A program made the translations under genes and the position numbers. Below are positions 35,331 through 43,635 of a stretch of 64,000 nucleotides of DNA, one piece after another. Position 1 is the first letter of the stretch. Each line of letters begins with the position of its first letter. The notes beneath the pieces are model-generated. The model had not been told where the DNA came from, made no database searches, and saw only the letters and a program-made list of their open reading frames with translations. Origin of the DNA: VXOI01 sp965197575 (GTDB lineage Bacteria > Chloroflexota > Dehalococcoidia > Lucifugimonadales > UBA3495); NCBI GenBank assembly GCA_965197575.1, contig OZ240214.1:992001-1056000 (forward strand). The letters run 5' to 3'.

Positions 35331-36581
35331 GTGACGAACGAACGGGTCCGGGTGGTGGTTACCGGCATGGGAGCGATGACCCCGCTGGGCGAGTCGCCCG
35401 ACGAATTCTGGAAGAACTTGGTCGCCGGCCAATCGGGCGTCGGGCCGATGACGCTCTGCGACCCCACCGGCTACCCCTGCCGCATATCCGCCGAAGTGAC
35501 CGGGTTCGATCCCGGCGCGTACATCCCGGAAAAGGAAGCGCGGCGCATGGCCCGCTTCTCCCAACTGGCGGTGGCCGCCGGGCTTCAGGCCGTAGAGGAT
35601 TCCGGCATCGACGCTTCCCGTGAAGACCCCTACAGGGTCGGCGTGATCCTCGGCAACGGCAACGGCGGCTTCCCGACGCTGGAGGAAAACTGCCGGATTC
35701 TGGCCGACCGCGGCGGCATGAGGATGTCGCCCTTCTTCTTTCCCATGATCCTGCCCAACATGGCCGCCGCCGCGGTCAGCCGCTACCTGGGCGCTCGGGG
35801 TTACAACTCCACCGCCACTACCGCCTGCGCCGCTTCCAACCAGGCCGTCGGCGAGGCGGCGGACGTAATACGCCGGGGCGCGGCGGACGTGATGTTCGCC
35901 GGCGGCGCAGAGGCTGGCATCAGCCTGCTGGGCCTGTCCGGTTTTGCCGTGATGCGGGCGCTGAGTACCCGTAACGACGAGCCGCAACTGGCCAGCCGCC
36001 CCTTCGACGCCGGCCGGGACGGGTTCGTGCCCTCCGAGGGAGCGGTGGTCCTGACGCTGGAGCGGCTGGAGCACGCCTTGGACCGGGGCGCGACGATTCT
36101 GGCCGAGATTGGCGGTTTCGGCTGCACCAGCGACGCCGGGCATCCGGTGCAGCCGGGCGAGGACGGCGCTTCCGCCGCCGCCGCCATGCGGCTTGCCTTG
36201 GAGGACGCCGGGGAATCCATCGACCAGGTTGACTACATCAACGCCCACGGCACCTCCACGCCGTTGAACGACACCCTGGAAACCGTGGCTATCAAGCGTC
36301 TCTTCGGCGACCGGGCCTACCGGATTCCGGTGAGTTCCACCAAGTCGATGATCGGACACTCTCTGGGCGCTGCCGGGGCGCTGGAAGCCGCCGCCTGCGT
36401 CAAGACGATCACCGAGTCGATGGTCCATCCCACCATCAACTACGAATCGCCCGATCCCGGCTGCGACCTCGATTACGTGCCCAATCAGGCCCGGCGGATG
36501 GACGTGCGCGTGGCGCTCTCCAACGCCTTCGGCTTCGGCGGGCAGAACGCCTGCCTGGTCTTCCGCAGGTTCACGGAATAG
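35331..36581 (+). CDS. fabF: Beta-ketoacyl-ACP synthase II (second copy)
   Basis: A 416-residue KAS II paralog of the protein at 28620. The active cysteine lies in TATTACAASNQAVGEA, and the histidines in NAHGTSTPLND and SSTKSMIGHSLGAAG; NAFGFGGQNACLVF ends the domain. It differs from the first copy in the nucleophile loop and N terminus, suggesting a different acyl preference rather than a recent duplication. GTG 35331 is preceded by AGGAGAGG. It lies between folC and ruvB, 64 bases after folC. Confidence 0.93.
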   Translation: MTNERVRVVVTGMGAMTPLGESPDEFWKNLVAGQSGVGPMTLCDPTGYPCRISAEVTGFDPGAYIPEKEARRMARFSQLAVAAGLQAVEDSGIDASREDPYRVGVILGNGNGGFPTLEENCRILADRGGMRMSPFFFPMILPNMAAAAVSRYLGARGYNSTATTACAASNQAVGEAADVIRRGAADVMFAGGAEAGISLLGLSGFAVMRALSTRNDEPQLASRPFDAGRDGFVPSEGAVVLTLERLEHALDRGATILAEIGGFGCTSDAGHPVQPGEDGASAAAAMRLALEDAGESIDQVDYINAHGTSTPLNDTLETVAIKRLFGDRAYRIPVSSTKSMIGHSLGAAGALEAAACVKTITESMVHPTINYESPDPGCDLDYVPNQARRMDVRVALSNAFGFGGQNACLVFRRFTE

Positions 36582-36627
36582 ATTGACGGAATGATCCGGT
36601 GATAGGGCCGGGCTGAGGGAAGGCGAC

Positions 36628-37656
36628 ATGACCGAGCGGCTGGTCACCGGCGAGGAACTGCAAGACGACGCGGACGTTACCCTGCGGCCGCGACGGCTGG
36701 CCGATTTCGTCGGGCAGGCCCAGACCAAGGAAAACCTCAGCATCGCCATTCAAGCCGCCCGCATACGGGAAGAGTCCTTGGACCACGCCATCATCTACGG
36801 GCCGCCCGGACTCGGCAAGACCACCCTCGCCCACATCATCGCCGCCGAGATGGGCGTGGCCGTCCGCGTCACTTCCGGCCCGGCGGTCGAGCGCGCCGGC
36901 GACATGGCCGCCATCCTCACCAGCCTCCAACCTCACGACGTGCTGTTCATCGACGAGGTACACCGGCTCAACCGGGTGGTTGAGGAGGTGCTGTACTCGG
37001 CGATGGAGGACTTCTTCCTCTCGTGGATGGTTGGGAAGGGTCTGGCCGCCCGCAGCGTCAACCTGCGGATCAACCCGTTCACGCTGGTGGGGGCGACCAC
37101 CCGCTTCTCGATGGTCAGCGCACCCCTCCGCGACCGCTTCGGCTCCGTGCTGCGGTTGGACTACTACGAGGACGCGGACATGAGGGTGATCGTCGAACGG
37201 TCGTCCCGCATCATGGAAGCCGCCTGCGACGCCGAGGGAATCGTCGAGATCGCCATGCGCTCCCGGGGCACCCCCCGCGTCGCCAACCGGCTGCTCAAGC
37301 GCACCCGCGACTACGCCCTGGTGAAGGCTGACAACTACATTACCGGCCCGGTGGCGCGTGAGGCCCTGCAACAACTGAGCGTGGACCGCCTGGGCCTTGA
37401 CCTGGCCGACCATCGCCTGCTGGGCAGCATCATCGACAAGTTCGACGGCGGCCCGGTGGGGTTGGACACGCTGGCCGCCTCGCTGAACGAAGACCCGGAC
37501 ACCATCATGGACGTATGGGAGCCCTACCTCCTCCAACTGGGTTTCCTGGACCGCACTCCCAGGGGCCGCGTCGCCACCCGCTTGGCCCACGAGCATCTGG
37601 GTCGCGCCTACCGTACCGCTGAACCCACCGACCAAGCCCGCTTAAATGGCTTCTAG
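36628..37656 (+). CDS. ruvB: Holliday junction branch-migration helicase RuvB
   Basis: A 342-residue AAA+ motor that drives branch migration with RuvA. It shows TLRPRRLADFVGQ, Walker A IYGPPGLGKTTLAHIIA, Walker B LFIDEVHRL, sensor 1 LVGATTR, the arginine finger region APLRDRFG, SRGTPRVANRLLKR and a winged-helix C terminus ending PRGRVATRLAHEHLG. GAGGGAAGG precedes ATG 36628. The stop codon TAG at 37654-37656 is shared with the insertion sequence: its TA is the target duplication and its G is the first base of the element. ruvA and ruvC are not in the window. Confidence 0.96.
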   Translation: MTERLVTGEELQDDADVTLRPRRLADFVGQAQTKENLSIAIQAARIREESLDHAIIYGPPGLGKTTLAHIIAAEMGVAVRVTSGPAVERAGDMAAILTSLQPHDVLFIDEVHRLNRVVEEVLYSAMEDFFLSWMVGKGLAARSVNLRINPFTLVGATTRFSMVSAPLRDRFGSVLRLDYYEDADMRVIVERSSRIMEAACDAEGIVEIAMRSRGTPRVANRLLKRTRDYALVKADNYITGPVAREALQQLSVDRLGLDLADHRLLGSIIDKFDGGPVGLDTLAASLNEDPDTIMDVWEPYLLQLGFLDRTPRGRVATRLAHEHLGRAYRTAEPTDQARLNGF

Positions 37657-38391
37657 GGCCTGTTAACGCTATCGCAGCGCATCGGTGATTAGAGCGAAGT
37701 GGATGAAGCCCAGGAAAAGCGCATCCAGCTTGTCAAACCGAGTGAAGACCCGCCGGAATGCTTTCAACCGCTCCACCTCGTTACGGGAGTAACCCCCAAA
37801 TCCAGCGCCAGTTGACGGGTCTCGTCCCTCTCGCAGGCCCGGTCCATCAGCAACGGCAGCCCTTCCGGCTGCGGGCTCCGGTTGGCGGAGCAACCGGCCC
37901 CCTCCGGGGCATCGTGGGCCTGCCCTGGGGAGAGCGATAAGGTCATGGCCGTCCGGTCATTCGCAGCAACCAGATGAATCTTGGTGCTCCATCCGCCCCG
38001 GTATTTCCCAATGGACCGGGGGACCCTTTTCCAATGCGCCGGTGCCGTTCGGGATGGACCTTCACCGTGGTGCTGTCCAGCGAGACCGCCTCAATCTTGA
38101 TTCGCAGGATCTGCTCCCGTTGCAGATACTCAAAGACCCGGTCCAGGACTCCGTTCTTGGACCAGCGGTTCAGCCGGGTGTAGACGGTGTGCCAGTTGCC
38201 GAATTGGGGAGGCAGGCTTCGCCACTTGCAGCCGTGTTCAGCTATATACAAGATTGCGTTGAGCACTTGCAGATTGGAAAGGCTGACGTTGCCGCGCTGG
38301 ACCGGCAGGCAGTGGGCAATGCGTTGGTATTGTTCTTCTGTAATCTCCATTCAGCAAGTATAATTTATGTTCCTATAGTGTGAACAGACCC
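37656..38391 (-). mobile_element. Degenerate IS5-family insertion sequence
   Basis: The 736-bp element ends in imperfect 17-bp inverted repeats: GGGCCTGTTAACGCTAT on the left and GGGTCTGTTCACACTAT on the right. It is flanked by a TA duplication within CTAG (37654-37655 and 38392-38393). The TA target, end sequences and transposase type place it in the IS5 family near the IS427 group. The element is shorter than its relatives because of an internal deletion in the transposase. Confidence 0.85.
37669..38350 (-). pseudogene. IS5-family transposase, frameshifted and internally deleted
   Basis: The N-terminal part (38350 downward) reads MEITEEQYQRIAHCLPVQRG ... GCKWRSLPPQFGNWHTVYTR ... AVSLDSTTVKVHP, including the first catalytic aspartate. 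Near 38040 the frame is lost. GKYRGGWSTKIHLVAANDRT and MTLSLSPGQAHDAPEG continue in another frame, with LLMDRACERDETRQLALDLG carrying the second aspartate. After that about 20 residues are missing, and the third-domain segment RNEVERLKAFRRVFTRFDKL with the catalytic glutamate lies in yet another frame. Even if relatives use a programmed frameshift, this copy cannot make a complete enzyme. Confidence 0.85.
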
Positions 38392-38428
38392 TAGTTAGCC
38401 GGATTCCAGTGGCGGACAGGAATTCCGG

Positions 38429-38457
38429 TTGCTAGCTTTTGGGCGAAAGTCTACAAT
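38429..38457 (+). promoter_or_regulatory. Promoter of the F420 operon
   Basis: TTGCTA (38429-38434) and TACAAT (38452-38457) are separated by exactly 17 bases. The predicted start at about 38464 is only three bases before the TTG of cofG, so the mRNA would be leaderless or nearly so. Confidence 0.6.
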
Positions 38458-38466
38458 GATTCCGCT

Positions 38467-39708
38467 TTGACTACTTCCATCCGCACTCCACGACAGCGCG
38501 AATCCAGCGCGGCCCCGCCGTTGCGCGAGGTGTTGACCTGCGCCTCCGGCCAGCAGCCGTTGTCCGACGCAGCCGCGTGGGCGCTGCTGACCGAGGGCGA
38601 CGATCATCTGGAAGAAATTTGCCGGGCCGCGGCCCTGCTGCGTGACGAGGGTAAGGGCAAGACCGTCACCTTCTCCCCCAAGGTCTTCATCCCCTTGACC
38701 CACCTGTGCCGGGACTTCTGCGGCTACTGCGTCTTCCGGCAGAGCCCAGAGCAGGCCCGCGACACCCTCTACATGACCCCGGAGCAGGTGCTGGACGTGG
38801 CCCAAGCCGGGGCCAGGCTGGGATGCACCGAAGCCTTGTTCACGCTGGGTGAGCGGCCGGAGCAGCGTTATCCCGAGGCCAAAGACTGGCTTTCCAAGCG
38901 GGGCTTCGCCACTACCCTCGAATACCTTGCTCACGTCTGCCGGTTGGTGCTGGAAGAGACGACCCTCCTGCCCCACGCCAACCCCGGCACGATGAGCAGG
39001 CGCGAGCTGGCCGCCTTGCAGCCCTACAACCCGTCGATGGGCCTAATGCTGGAGAGCACCAGCCCGCGGCTGTACGAGCCGGGCGGCGCCCACGAACACG
39101 CCCCCAGCAAGCGGCCGCGGGTGCGTCTCCGCACCATCGAGTTGGCTGGCGAGTTGCGAGTGCCCTTCACCACTGGTATCCTCATTGGCATAGGCGACAG
39201 CCGGGAAGACCGCATCGAATCGCTTCTGGCCATCCGCGAACTCCACGGCCGGTTCGGGCACGTTCAAGAGGTCATCGTGCAGAACTTCCGGGCGAAGCCG
39301 GGAACGGCCATGGAGAGCGCGCTGGACGCCGAGACCATTGAGTTGCTATGGTCCGTGGCGGCGGCCCGGCTGATTCTGGGGCCGGGGGCCAACGTGCAGG
39401 TGCCGCCCAACCTTAGCGCCGATAACTTCGAGATTTATCTGAACGCGGGAATAAACGACTGGGGCGGCGTGTCGCCGTTGACGCCCGACTTCGTGAACCC
39501 GGAAGCGCCGTGGCCGGCCCTGTCTGCCCTGAAACGGAAGACGACTGCCGCCGGTTTCGAGTTGAGACCGCGGTTGGCAGTCTACCCTGAGTATTTCCTG
39601 TCCACTGGCGAGTATATGTCGGAAAACCTTCGGGCCAGGGTGGTTTCCTTGGCCGACGAAGAGGGATATGTGCGCGGAGGTATCCAACGATATGCCGGGA
39701 ACGACTGA
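38467..39708 (+). CDS. cofG: 7,8-didemethyl-8-hydroxy-5-deazariboflavin synthase, CofG subunit
   Basis: A 413-residue radical SAM enzyme that, with CofH, forms the deazaflavin Fo of coenzyme F420. The iron-sulfur motif is C81-RDF-C85-GY-C88. TLGERPEQRYPEAK, LLPHANPGTMSRRELA and the GGVSPLTPDFVNPEAPWP segment are typical of CofG. The start is uncertain: TTG 38467 fits a leaderless mRNA from the promoter just upstream, but the first 30 residues are not conserved and a GTG near residue 22 is possible. It overlaps cofH and opens the F420 operon. Confidence 0.93.
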   Translation: MTTSIRTPRQRESSAAPPLREVLTCASGQQPLSDAAAWALLTEGDDHLEEICRAAALLRDEGKGKTVTFSPKVFIPLTHLCRDFCGYCVFRQSPEQARDTLYMTPEQVLDVAQAGARLGCTEALFTLGERPEQRYPEAKDWLSKRGFATTLEYLAHVCRLVLEETTLLPHANPGTMSRRELAALQPYNPSMGLMLESTSPRLYEPGGAHEHAPSKRPRVRLRTIELAGELRVPFTTGILIGIGDSREDRIESLLAIRELHGRFGHVQEVIVQNFRAKPGTAMESALDAETIELLWSVAAARLILGPGANVQVPPNLSADNFEIYLNAGINDWGGVSPLTPDFVNPEAPWPALSALKRKTTAAGFELRPRLAVYPEYFLSTGEYMSENLRARVVSLADEEGYVRGGIQRYAGND

Positions 39709-40996
39709 GCAGCCCGCAAACAGCCTGACCGCCTTGGCCGGCTCCCTGCGGCCCGAGGTGGCGTCGATTCTCGACCGCGCTCTGGCAGGCGAGGATATTT
39801 CCGTCGAAGACGCCGTCGTCCTTTTCGAGACCACGGGCCAAGAATACAATGCCACGGTCATGGCCGCCGACGAGTTGCGGCGCCGCACCGTGGGCGACGT
39901 GGTCACCTACGTGGTGAACCGCAACATCAATTTCACCAACGTGTGCATCAAGCGGTGCGGCTTCTGCGCCTTCAGCCGCGACTTCCGCGAGGAGGAGGGC
40001 TACTACCTCCCCACCGAGGAAATCATCCGGCGCGCCCAAGAAGCGTGGGACTACGGCGCGACCGAAGTGTGCATTCAAGCTGGCCTGCCGCCTCAAATGG
40101 AGGGCGACCTCTACATCAAGCTGTGCGCCGCCATCAAGGAGGCGCTGCCCGACATGCACATCCACGGCTTTTCGCCCGAGGAAGTGCTATACGGCTCGGT
40201 GCGCTCCCGTTGCACCATCCGCGAGTACCTGGAAGGGCTGAAGGCGGCTGGCGTGGGCAGCCTGCCCGGCACCTCGGCGGAGGTCTTGGACCAAAAGCTG
40301 CGCGACGAGATTTCGCCCGGCCGGATCACGGTCGACCAGTGGATCGAGGTGATCACCGCCGCCCACGAACTGGGCATCCCAACCACGTCTACGGTCATGT
40401 TCGGACACCGGGAGACACCGGTGCAGCTGGCGAACCATATGGACCTGTTGCGAGGGATCCAGCAACAGACCGGCGGCATCACCGAGTTCGTGCCCCTCAG
40501 CTTCGTCCACACCGAAGCTCCCATGTTTCTGAAAAACCTGGTGCAGAACGTTCGCCCCGGCCCCACCGGCATCGACGTGGTGAAGATGCACGCCGTCGCC
40601 CGGATCATGCTTAACAACTGGATTCCCAACGTTCAAGCCTCTTGGGTGAAGGAAGGCTCGCGGATGTCCCAGTTGTTGCTGAGCGCGGGCGTGAACGATC
40701 TGGGCGGCACCCTGATCAACGAAAGCATCTCCACCGCCGCCGGGGCGCAGCACGGCCAGTTGATGCGGCCCTCCGAGTTCCGGCAGATGATCCGCGACGC
40801 GGGCCGCGTACCGGCGGAGCGTTCGACCACCTACGGTCTGAGGCGGGTGTTCTCCGAGGCCGACGAAGAGCTGGACCCCCTCGACCTGGTCGGAGAGAAC
40901 GTGGAAGAAGTGTTCGGCTCCTATAACCGCTTGGTCAAGCTGGACACCTACCGTTTCGAGCATCCCAGGCACGCCGCCGAACGCGCCGGTGTCTAG
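39692..40996 (+). CDS. cofH: 5-amino-6-(D-ribitylamino)uracil-tyrosine synthase, CofH subunit
   Basis: A 434-residue radical SAM enzyme that joins the ribitylaminouracil to tyrosine before CofG closes the deazaflavin ring. The cluster motif is C85-IKR-C89-GF-C92 (NFTNVCIKRCGFCAFSRDF). EVCIQAGLPPQMEGDLY, MHIHGFSPEEV and GSLPGTSAEVLDQKLRDEISPGRI are strongly family-specific. Unlike actinobacterial FbiC, CofG and CofH are separate here. I choose ATG 39692 with GGAGG 11 nt upstream; an ATG at 39668 would add eight residues. The overlap with cofG suggests coupling. Confidence 0.93.
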   Translation: MPGTTEQPANSLTALAGSLRPEVASILDRALAGEDISVEDAVVLFETTGQEYNATVMAADELRRRTVGDVVTYVVNRNINFTNVCIKRCGFCAFSRDFREEEGYYLPTEEIIRRAQEAWDYGATEVCIQAGLPPQMEGDLYIKLCAAIKEALPDMHIHGFSPEEVLYGSVRSRCTIREYLEGLKAAGVGSLPGTSAEVLDQKLRDEISPGRITVDQWIEVITAAHELGIPTTSTVMFGHRETPVQLANHMDLLRGIQQQTGGITEFVPLSFVHTEAPMFLKNLVQNVRPGPTGIDVVKMHAVARIMLNNWIPNVQASWVKEGSRMSQLLLSAGVNDLGGTLINESISTAAGAQHGQLMRPSEFRQMIRDAGRVPAERSTTYGLRRVFSEADEELDPLDLVGENVEEVFGSYNRLVKLDTYRFEHPRHAAERAGV

Positions 40997-40999
40997 GAG

Positions 41000-41938
41000 T
41001 TGTCCCCCCGCGTATTGGCTCTAGCCGGAGGCGTCGGGGGGGCCAAGCTCGCGCTCGGGCTGGCCCATTGCTTGACCCCGGAAGAGTTGGTCGTGGGCGT
41101 CAACACCGGGGACGACGAAGAGTTCCACGGTCTGCACGTATCGCCCGATCTCGATACCATGATGTACACTTTGGCCGGACTGTCCAATCCGGACACGGGG
41201 TGGGGGCTGAAAGGCGACACGTTCAATTCCCTGGAAATGCTGAAAGGGTACGGTGTCGACGCTTGGTTCAACCTTGGCGACCGCGATCTGGCCACCCACG
41301 TCCGGCGGACTCAATTGCTGCGGCAAGGGGCCACGCTCTCCCAGGTTACGGCGGAGCTCTGCGCCCGTTTGGGCGTCGCTCACCCGATTGTGCCGATGAC
41401 CGACAGTCCGGTTAAAACCGTGTTGGAGACCGACTTGGGGCCGCTGCCCATGCAGGAGTATTTCGTGAAGCGCCGGGCCGGTCCCGGCGTCACCTCCGTT
41501 AGCTACGTTGGGGCCGCCGGGGCGGAGCCGTCGCCGGGGTTGGACGCGGCCCTTGAAAGCGCCCGGATGGTGGTGCTGTGCCCGTCCAACCCGGCGTTGA
41601 GCGTCGGCCCCATACTCGGCGTGCGCGGAGTGCGTGCGCGGCTGGCGGGGTTCGAAGGCTTGAGAGTGGCGGTGAGTCCTATCGTGGGCGGCGACGCGGT
41701 GCGAGGACCGGCCGGGAAGATCATGGCGGAGTTGGGGCAGGAAGTCTCGGTGGTCGGCGTGGCCCGGGAATACAAGGACATCTGCGACGTGCTGGTCATC
41801 GACCGGCAGGACGAGGCTCTGGCAGAAGCGGTGGCCGGAGCCGGGATACACCCGCTCGTGACCAACACCATCATGGAAACGCTGGAAGACAAGACCAGTC
41901 TGGCGCGGGAGATTCTCGCGCTGGGCGACCGGGGCTAG
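41000..41938 (+). CDS. cofD: 2-phospho-L-lactate (or PEP) transferase CofD
   Basis: A 312-residue enzyme that transfers the phospholactyl or phosphoenolpyruvyl unit to Fo, giving F420-0 or its dehydro form. The N terminus LALAGGVGGAKLALGL, GVNTGDDEEFHGLHVSPDLDT, GDRDLATHVRRT, the LCPSNPALSVGPIL and VSPIVGGDAVRGPAGKIM segments are all family signatures. It begins at TTG 41000, four bases after the cofH stop, with AGGAG immediately before it. cofC follows by 12 bases. Confidence 0.94.
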   Translation: MSPRVLALAGGVGGAKLALGLAHCLTPEELVVGVNTGDDEEFHGLHVSPDLDTMMYTLAGLSNPDTGWGLKGDTFNSLEMLKGYGVDAWFNLGDRDLATHVRRTQLLRQGATLSQVTAELCARLGVAHPIVPMTDSPVKTVLETDLGPLPMQEYFVKRRAGPGVTSVSYVGAAGAEPSPGLDAALESARMVVLCPSNPALSVGPILGVRGVRARLAGFEGLRVAVSPIVGGDAVRGPAGKIMAELGQEVSVVGVAREYKDICDVLVIDRQDEALAEAVAGAGIHPLVTNTIMETLEDKTSLAREILALGDRG

Positions 41939-41950
41939 CGGCGGCCAATC

Positions 41951-42628
41951 GTGACCCTGAACAGCGACATCGCGGCCATCGTGCCGATGAAGCCCTTGTC
42001 CAACGGCAAGTCGAGATTGGCCCGCTCCCTGCCCCCCGAAATGCGCGCCGACCTGGCCATCGGGATGCTGCGGCGGGTGCTGATGGCCGTCAAGGCCGCC
42101 CCTATCGACCACCTTTGGGTGGTGGGCGGCGACGAGCGGGTGCGCAACATGGCCCGCAACCACGACGCGCTGTGGTTCGAGGAAATGGGACGCAACTTGA
42201 ACGACACCTTGGGCAAAGCCATCGACCAAGCCTTCGCCCGGGACAAGGCCGCGCTCTACCTGGCGGGCGACCTGCCCTTCATCAAGCCTTCCGACATTCA
42301 CGCGCTGGTGCAGGCTTCGCGGGGGCAGGGCAACGTTACGCTAGCCCCGGCCCGGCGCGACGGCGGCACCAACGGCATCCTGGTGCCCCACGGAGTGCCC
42401 TTTCGCCCGGAATTGGGCCGCCGCAGCTTTAGCAAGCACTTGGCTCAAGCCGCCAGGCTGGAAACTTCGGTGGCGATTTGTTACAGCCCCGGCCTCGGTT
42501 TCGACCTCGACATTGTGGACGATTTGGAGACGTATCAGCATATGGAACCCGGACTGCTCGACCGGCTCATACCCGGAAGGCCGCGGCCAACCGGACGCTC
42601 CTTTCAAGACCCCCCGGTGACGCTATGA
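41951..42628 (+). CDS. cofC: 2-phospho-L-lactate (or PEP) guanylyltransferase CofC
   Basis: A 225-residue nucleotidyltransferase that activates phospholactate or PEP with GTP for CofD. It has the CofC start AAIVPMKPLSNGKSRLA, in place of the MobA-type GxxRRMG loop, then LYLAGDLPFIKPSDI with the metal aspartate and DGGTNGILVP. The start is GTG 41951. The stop overlaps the start of the next gene as ATGA (42625-42628). The specific acceptor, lactate or PEP, cannot be decided from sequence. Confidence 0.92.
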   Translation: MTLNSDIAAIVPMKPLSNGKSRLARSLPPEMRADLAIGMLRRVLMAVKAAPIDHLWVVGGDERVRNMARNHDALWFEEMGRNLNDTLGKAIDQAFARDKAALYLAGDLPFIKPSDIHALVQASRGQGNVTLAPARRDGGTNGILVPHGVPFRPELGRRSFSKHLAQAARLETSVAICYSPGLGFDLDIVDDLETYQHMEPGLLDRLIPGRPRPTGRSFQDPPVTL

Positions 42629-43590
42629 CCCCGTCCAAGCCCAAGCTGGGTGTCCTGCTGCCGACCCGCGGCCTCCTGTTGGAAGGTGACCAGCCGCCCA
42701 ACGCCGACCGGGTCATCCGTATGGCCCGGCGGGTCGAAGAGGCTGGGCTGGACTCGGTGTGGGTCGGCGACAGCCTGATCGCCAAGCCCCGGCTGGAGCC
42801 GTTGTCCACCTTGGGCGCGCTGGCCGCCGCCACGGACCGCGTGAGGCTTGGGACAGCGGTGTTGCTTCCGGCCCTGCGGCAGCCGGTGTTGCTGGCCCAA
42901 GCGATGGCGACGGTCGACATGCTCTCCAGCGGGCGCTTGATTATCGGCGCGGGCGTCGGAGGCGCGTTCAACGACGAGCAACGGGGCGAATGGGCCGCGG
43001 CCGGTGTCGACCATAAACGCAGGGCGCGCCGCTTCGAGGAAGTCGTGGAGGTAGTCAAGAGCCTGGGTACGGGAGCGCCGCTGGACTACGACGGTCGGCA
43101 CTTCAGCCTCGATTCGGTCACCATGCGCCCGGCGGCGACCCAGCCCGGCGGCATACCCTGGCTGCTGGCCAGCCATTTCCGGGCGCGACAGCAGGCGCAG
43201 ATCGACCGGGCGGCCCGCCTCGGCGACGGAATCATCTCGATTTCCGACACGCCTGATGAGTTTGCCGAGGTCATCGCCCAAGTCGACGCCAAGGCCGAGG
43301 AACTGGGGCGGGACTCAAGCAGGCTGGAAAAGAGCTTCTACATGACCGTCAACCTCGACCCGGACCTCAGCAAGGGACAGGCGGAAGCCGAAGACTGGCT
43401 CACCCGGTACTACGGCGCGGAGATTTGGGGCACCCGCTGGGGGCCGTTCGGAGGCCCGGATAGGGTGGCCGAACGCATGGCCGAGTACGTCGAGGCCGGG
43501 GCGCAGACGCTGGTGGTGCGGCTGGCGACGTTCGACCCGGAGCGCCAGCTAGACGACTTTCTGGACAACATCGCCCCCCGGTTCGCGTAA
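42625..43590 (+). CDS. LLM-class F420-dependent oxidoreductase in the F420 operon
   Basis: A 321-residue luciferase-like TIM-barrel protein. It shows LGVLLPTRGLLLEGD, EEAGLDSVWVGDSLI, ATDRVRLGTAVLLPALRQP, LSSGRLIIGAGVGGAF and RRARRFEEVVEVVKSL, and a C-terminal part with VEAGAQTLVVRLATFDPERQL. Translational overlap with cofC makes F420 the most likely cofactor. The substrate is unknown. It is one of two LLM enzymes in the window; the other, at 31838, is not in the operon. Confidence 0.9.
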   Translation: MTPSKPKLGVLLPTRGLLLEGDQPPNADRVIRMARRVEEAGLDSVWVGDSLIAKPRLEPLSTLGALAAATDRVRLGTAVLLPALRQPVLLAQAMATVDMLSSGRLIIGAGVGGAFNDEQRGEWAAAGVDHKRRARRFEEVVEVVKSLGTGAPLDYDGRHFSLDSVTMRPAATQPGGIPWLLASHFRARQQAQIDRAARLGDGIISISDTPDEFAEVIAQVDAKAEELGRDSSRLEKSFYMTVNLDPDLSKGQAEAEDWLTRYYGAEIWGTRWGPFGGPDRVAERMAEYVEAGAQTLVVRLATFDPERQLDDFLDNIAPRFA

Positions 43591-43635
43591 TCTGGGGGCG
43601 CGCAACTTGGTTCCGGGAGAGGGAGGAGGCACGCC

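Noticed and set aside
16652..38391. Idea that the palindromic element is mobilised by the IS5-family transposase at 37669
   Set aside because: Their terminal repeats (CAGGGTCTTTC versus GGGNCTGTT) and target duplications (9 bp versus TA) differ.
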